From Vespula vulgaris (lineage: Eukaryota > Arthropoda > Insecta > Hymenoptera > Vespidae): DNA of 64,000 bases. Below are positions 62,992-64,000 of the stretch, one piece after another. A program made the position numbers and the translations under genes. The stretch covers positions 7,580,001 through 7,644,000 of the forward strand of contig NC_066588.1 in assembly GCF_905475345.1 (NCBI RefSeq), in the 5' to 3' direction. Positions within the stretch are counted from its first letter, which is position 1. Every line of letters begins with the position of its first letter. The notes beneath the pieces were generated by a model that was not told where the DNA came from, did not search any database, and saw nothing but the letters and a program-made list of their open reading frames with translations.

Positions 62992-64000
62992 ATGTCGCAA
63001 TACGAGAATGATATTATCGAAGACAAAGATGATAATCCTAATACATCAGGAGATTTAGGACTTCGTCATAGAATTCCTTGGAGCGATCGTGTATTGCTAA
63101 ATAGTGAAATTCCAGGTTTGCATGAAGTTAAAGAATTATTAGAAGACGATGATGCCAGCTGTTTGGCAGAAGAGGAAGATGGAGTTGGATGTCCTCTTCC
63201 ATCTACTCCTGAAGATGATCATCTTTTGGATTGTGAGGTACTATGCTGACAATAAATATTTATATATCTTACATTTATTACAATAATCATCGTATATTCC
63301 AGATGACAGAAGTGTTAAAAGCAGGAGTATTAAGTGATGAAATAGATCTCGGTGCCTTGGCTCATAATGCTGCTGAACAAGCTGAGGAATTTGTTCGTAA
63401 GGTAAGATATCCAAATGTGAAATAAATTTCTATTTGTATAAACTTTTATACACATACACATACACGCGCTCGTATGTATTTACATAGAACTATATAAATT
63501 TATTTGTTATAAATTAGTTTATAAGTACATTACAAGGATATTATAGGTCTGGGAAGCATCCTGGAAGCAATGTCATTTTAGAAATTTACCTCGGTGGTTA
63601 CAAGATAATGATTTCTTACATGCTGGTCATAGACCACCATTACCATCATTTTATGCTTGCTTCAGAAGTATTTTCCGTATTCATACAGAAACTGGTAACA
63701 TCTGGACACATTTACTTGGTAAGTTAAAATTGTCATGTATTTGTATCGAAAAATAATTTAGTAAGAAATAAATATTTTTATTATACATATTCATAATATT
63801 TTGATTTTTGTAGGCTGTGTGGCATTTATTGGCATAGCTATCTTTTTCCTAACACAACCTCCTATAGAAATTCAATTGGAGGAAAAACTAGTATTCGGTA
63901 CCTTCTTTGCAGGTGCTATAATTTGCTTAGGAATGTCATTTGCCTTTCACACAGTCCACTGCCACAGCGAATGTGTAGGAAAATTATTTTCTAAATTAGA
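62992..64000 (+). CDS. AdipoR: Adiponectin receptor, 5' part (cut by window end)
   Basis: Coding exons 62992-63237, 63303-63401, 63547-63718 and 63814 to beyond 64000 join in phase to at least 234 residues. A 5' UTR acceptor (tttatag ending 62961) precedes the ATG, so at least one non-coding exon lies upstream. AdipoR is a seven-helix PAQR-family receptor with its N-terminus in the cytoplasm and a zinc site thought to support ceramidase activity; in flies it transduces nutrient signals. The N-terminus is acidic (EDDDASCLAEEEDG), followed by HNAAEQAEEFVRKVWEA, then WLQDNDFLHAGHRPPLPSF, the conserved RIHTETGNIWTHLLG, TM1 (CVAFIGIAIFFL), and EEKLVFGTFFAGAIICLGMS in TM2. FAFHTVHCHSE carries the first zinc-ligand histidine. 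The remaining helices and zinc histidines lie outside. Confidence 0.95.

Overview
The window is nuclear DNA of an insect, most likely a hymenopteran (wasp, bee or ant). This rests on intron-containing genes with insect-type proteins (Rox8/TIAR, Prp3, a chorion-type heme peroxidase, a GGT7-like protein, a GDP-fucose transporter, an adiponectin receptor), on compact AT-rich genes next to very long introns, and on an extreme load of (GA)n/(CT)n microsatellites. The order is inferred; the species cannot be read from the sequence.

Layout. Positions 1-31024 hold the 3' part of a TIA-1/TIAR homologue (Rox8, + strand): six small coding exons spread over 27 kb, with one intron of about 19.9 kb, all embedded in microsatellites. 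From 31025 to roughly 42.4 kb lies purine-rich sequence without a supported gene, probably the long Rox8 3' UTR and downstream flank. 42.5-45.6 kb is intergenic with one possible small MITE. 45728-48016 is a complete Prp3 (U4/U6 snRNP) gene in five exons. 51315-55652 is an animal heme peroxidase-family gene in eight exons whose proximal heme histidine is replaced. 56984-59122 is a nine-exon GGT7-like membrane protein that lacks key catalytic residues. 59586-60890 (- strand) is a four-exon GDP-fucose transporter that converges with the GGT7-like gene across a 230-bp (CT)n tract. 62992-64000 is the 5' half of an adiponectin receptor gene, cut by the window end.

The genes do not form an operon or an obvious pathway. 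Rox8 and Prp3 both act in RNA processing. The GGT7-like protein, the GDP-fucose transporter and AdipoR are membrane proteins (predicted cell surface or endomembrane, Golgi, and plasma membrane). Base composition changes near 55.7 kb: upstream sequence is CpG-containing, with long introns and dense simple repeats; downstream is strongly AT-rich with introns mostly of 60-130 bp.

No tRNA, rRNA, CRISPR array, intact transposase or prokaryotic-type system was found. The points most worth following are the two apparent pseudoenzymes (peroxidase and GGT7-like), the possible intronic poison exon in Rox8, and the strand-biased purine tracts downstream of Rox8. All exon borders come from reading splice signals and codon phase by eye.
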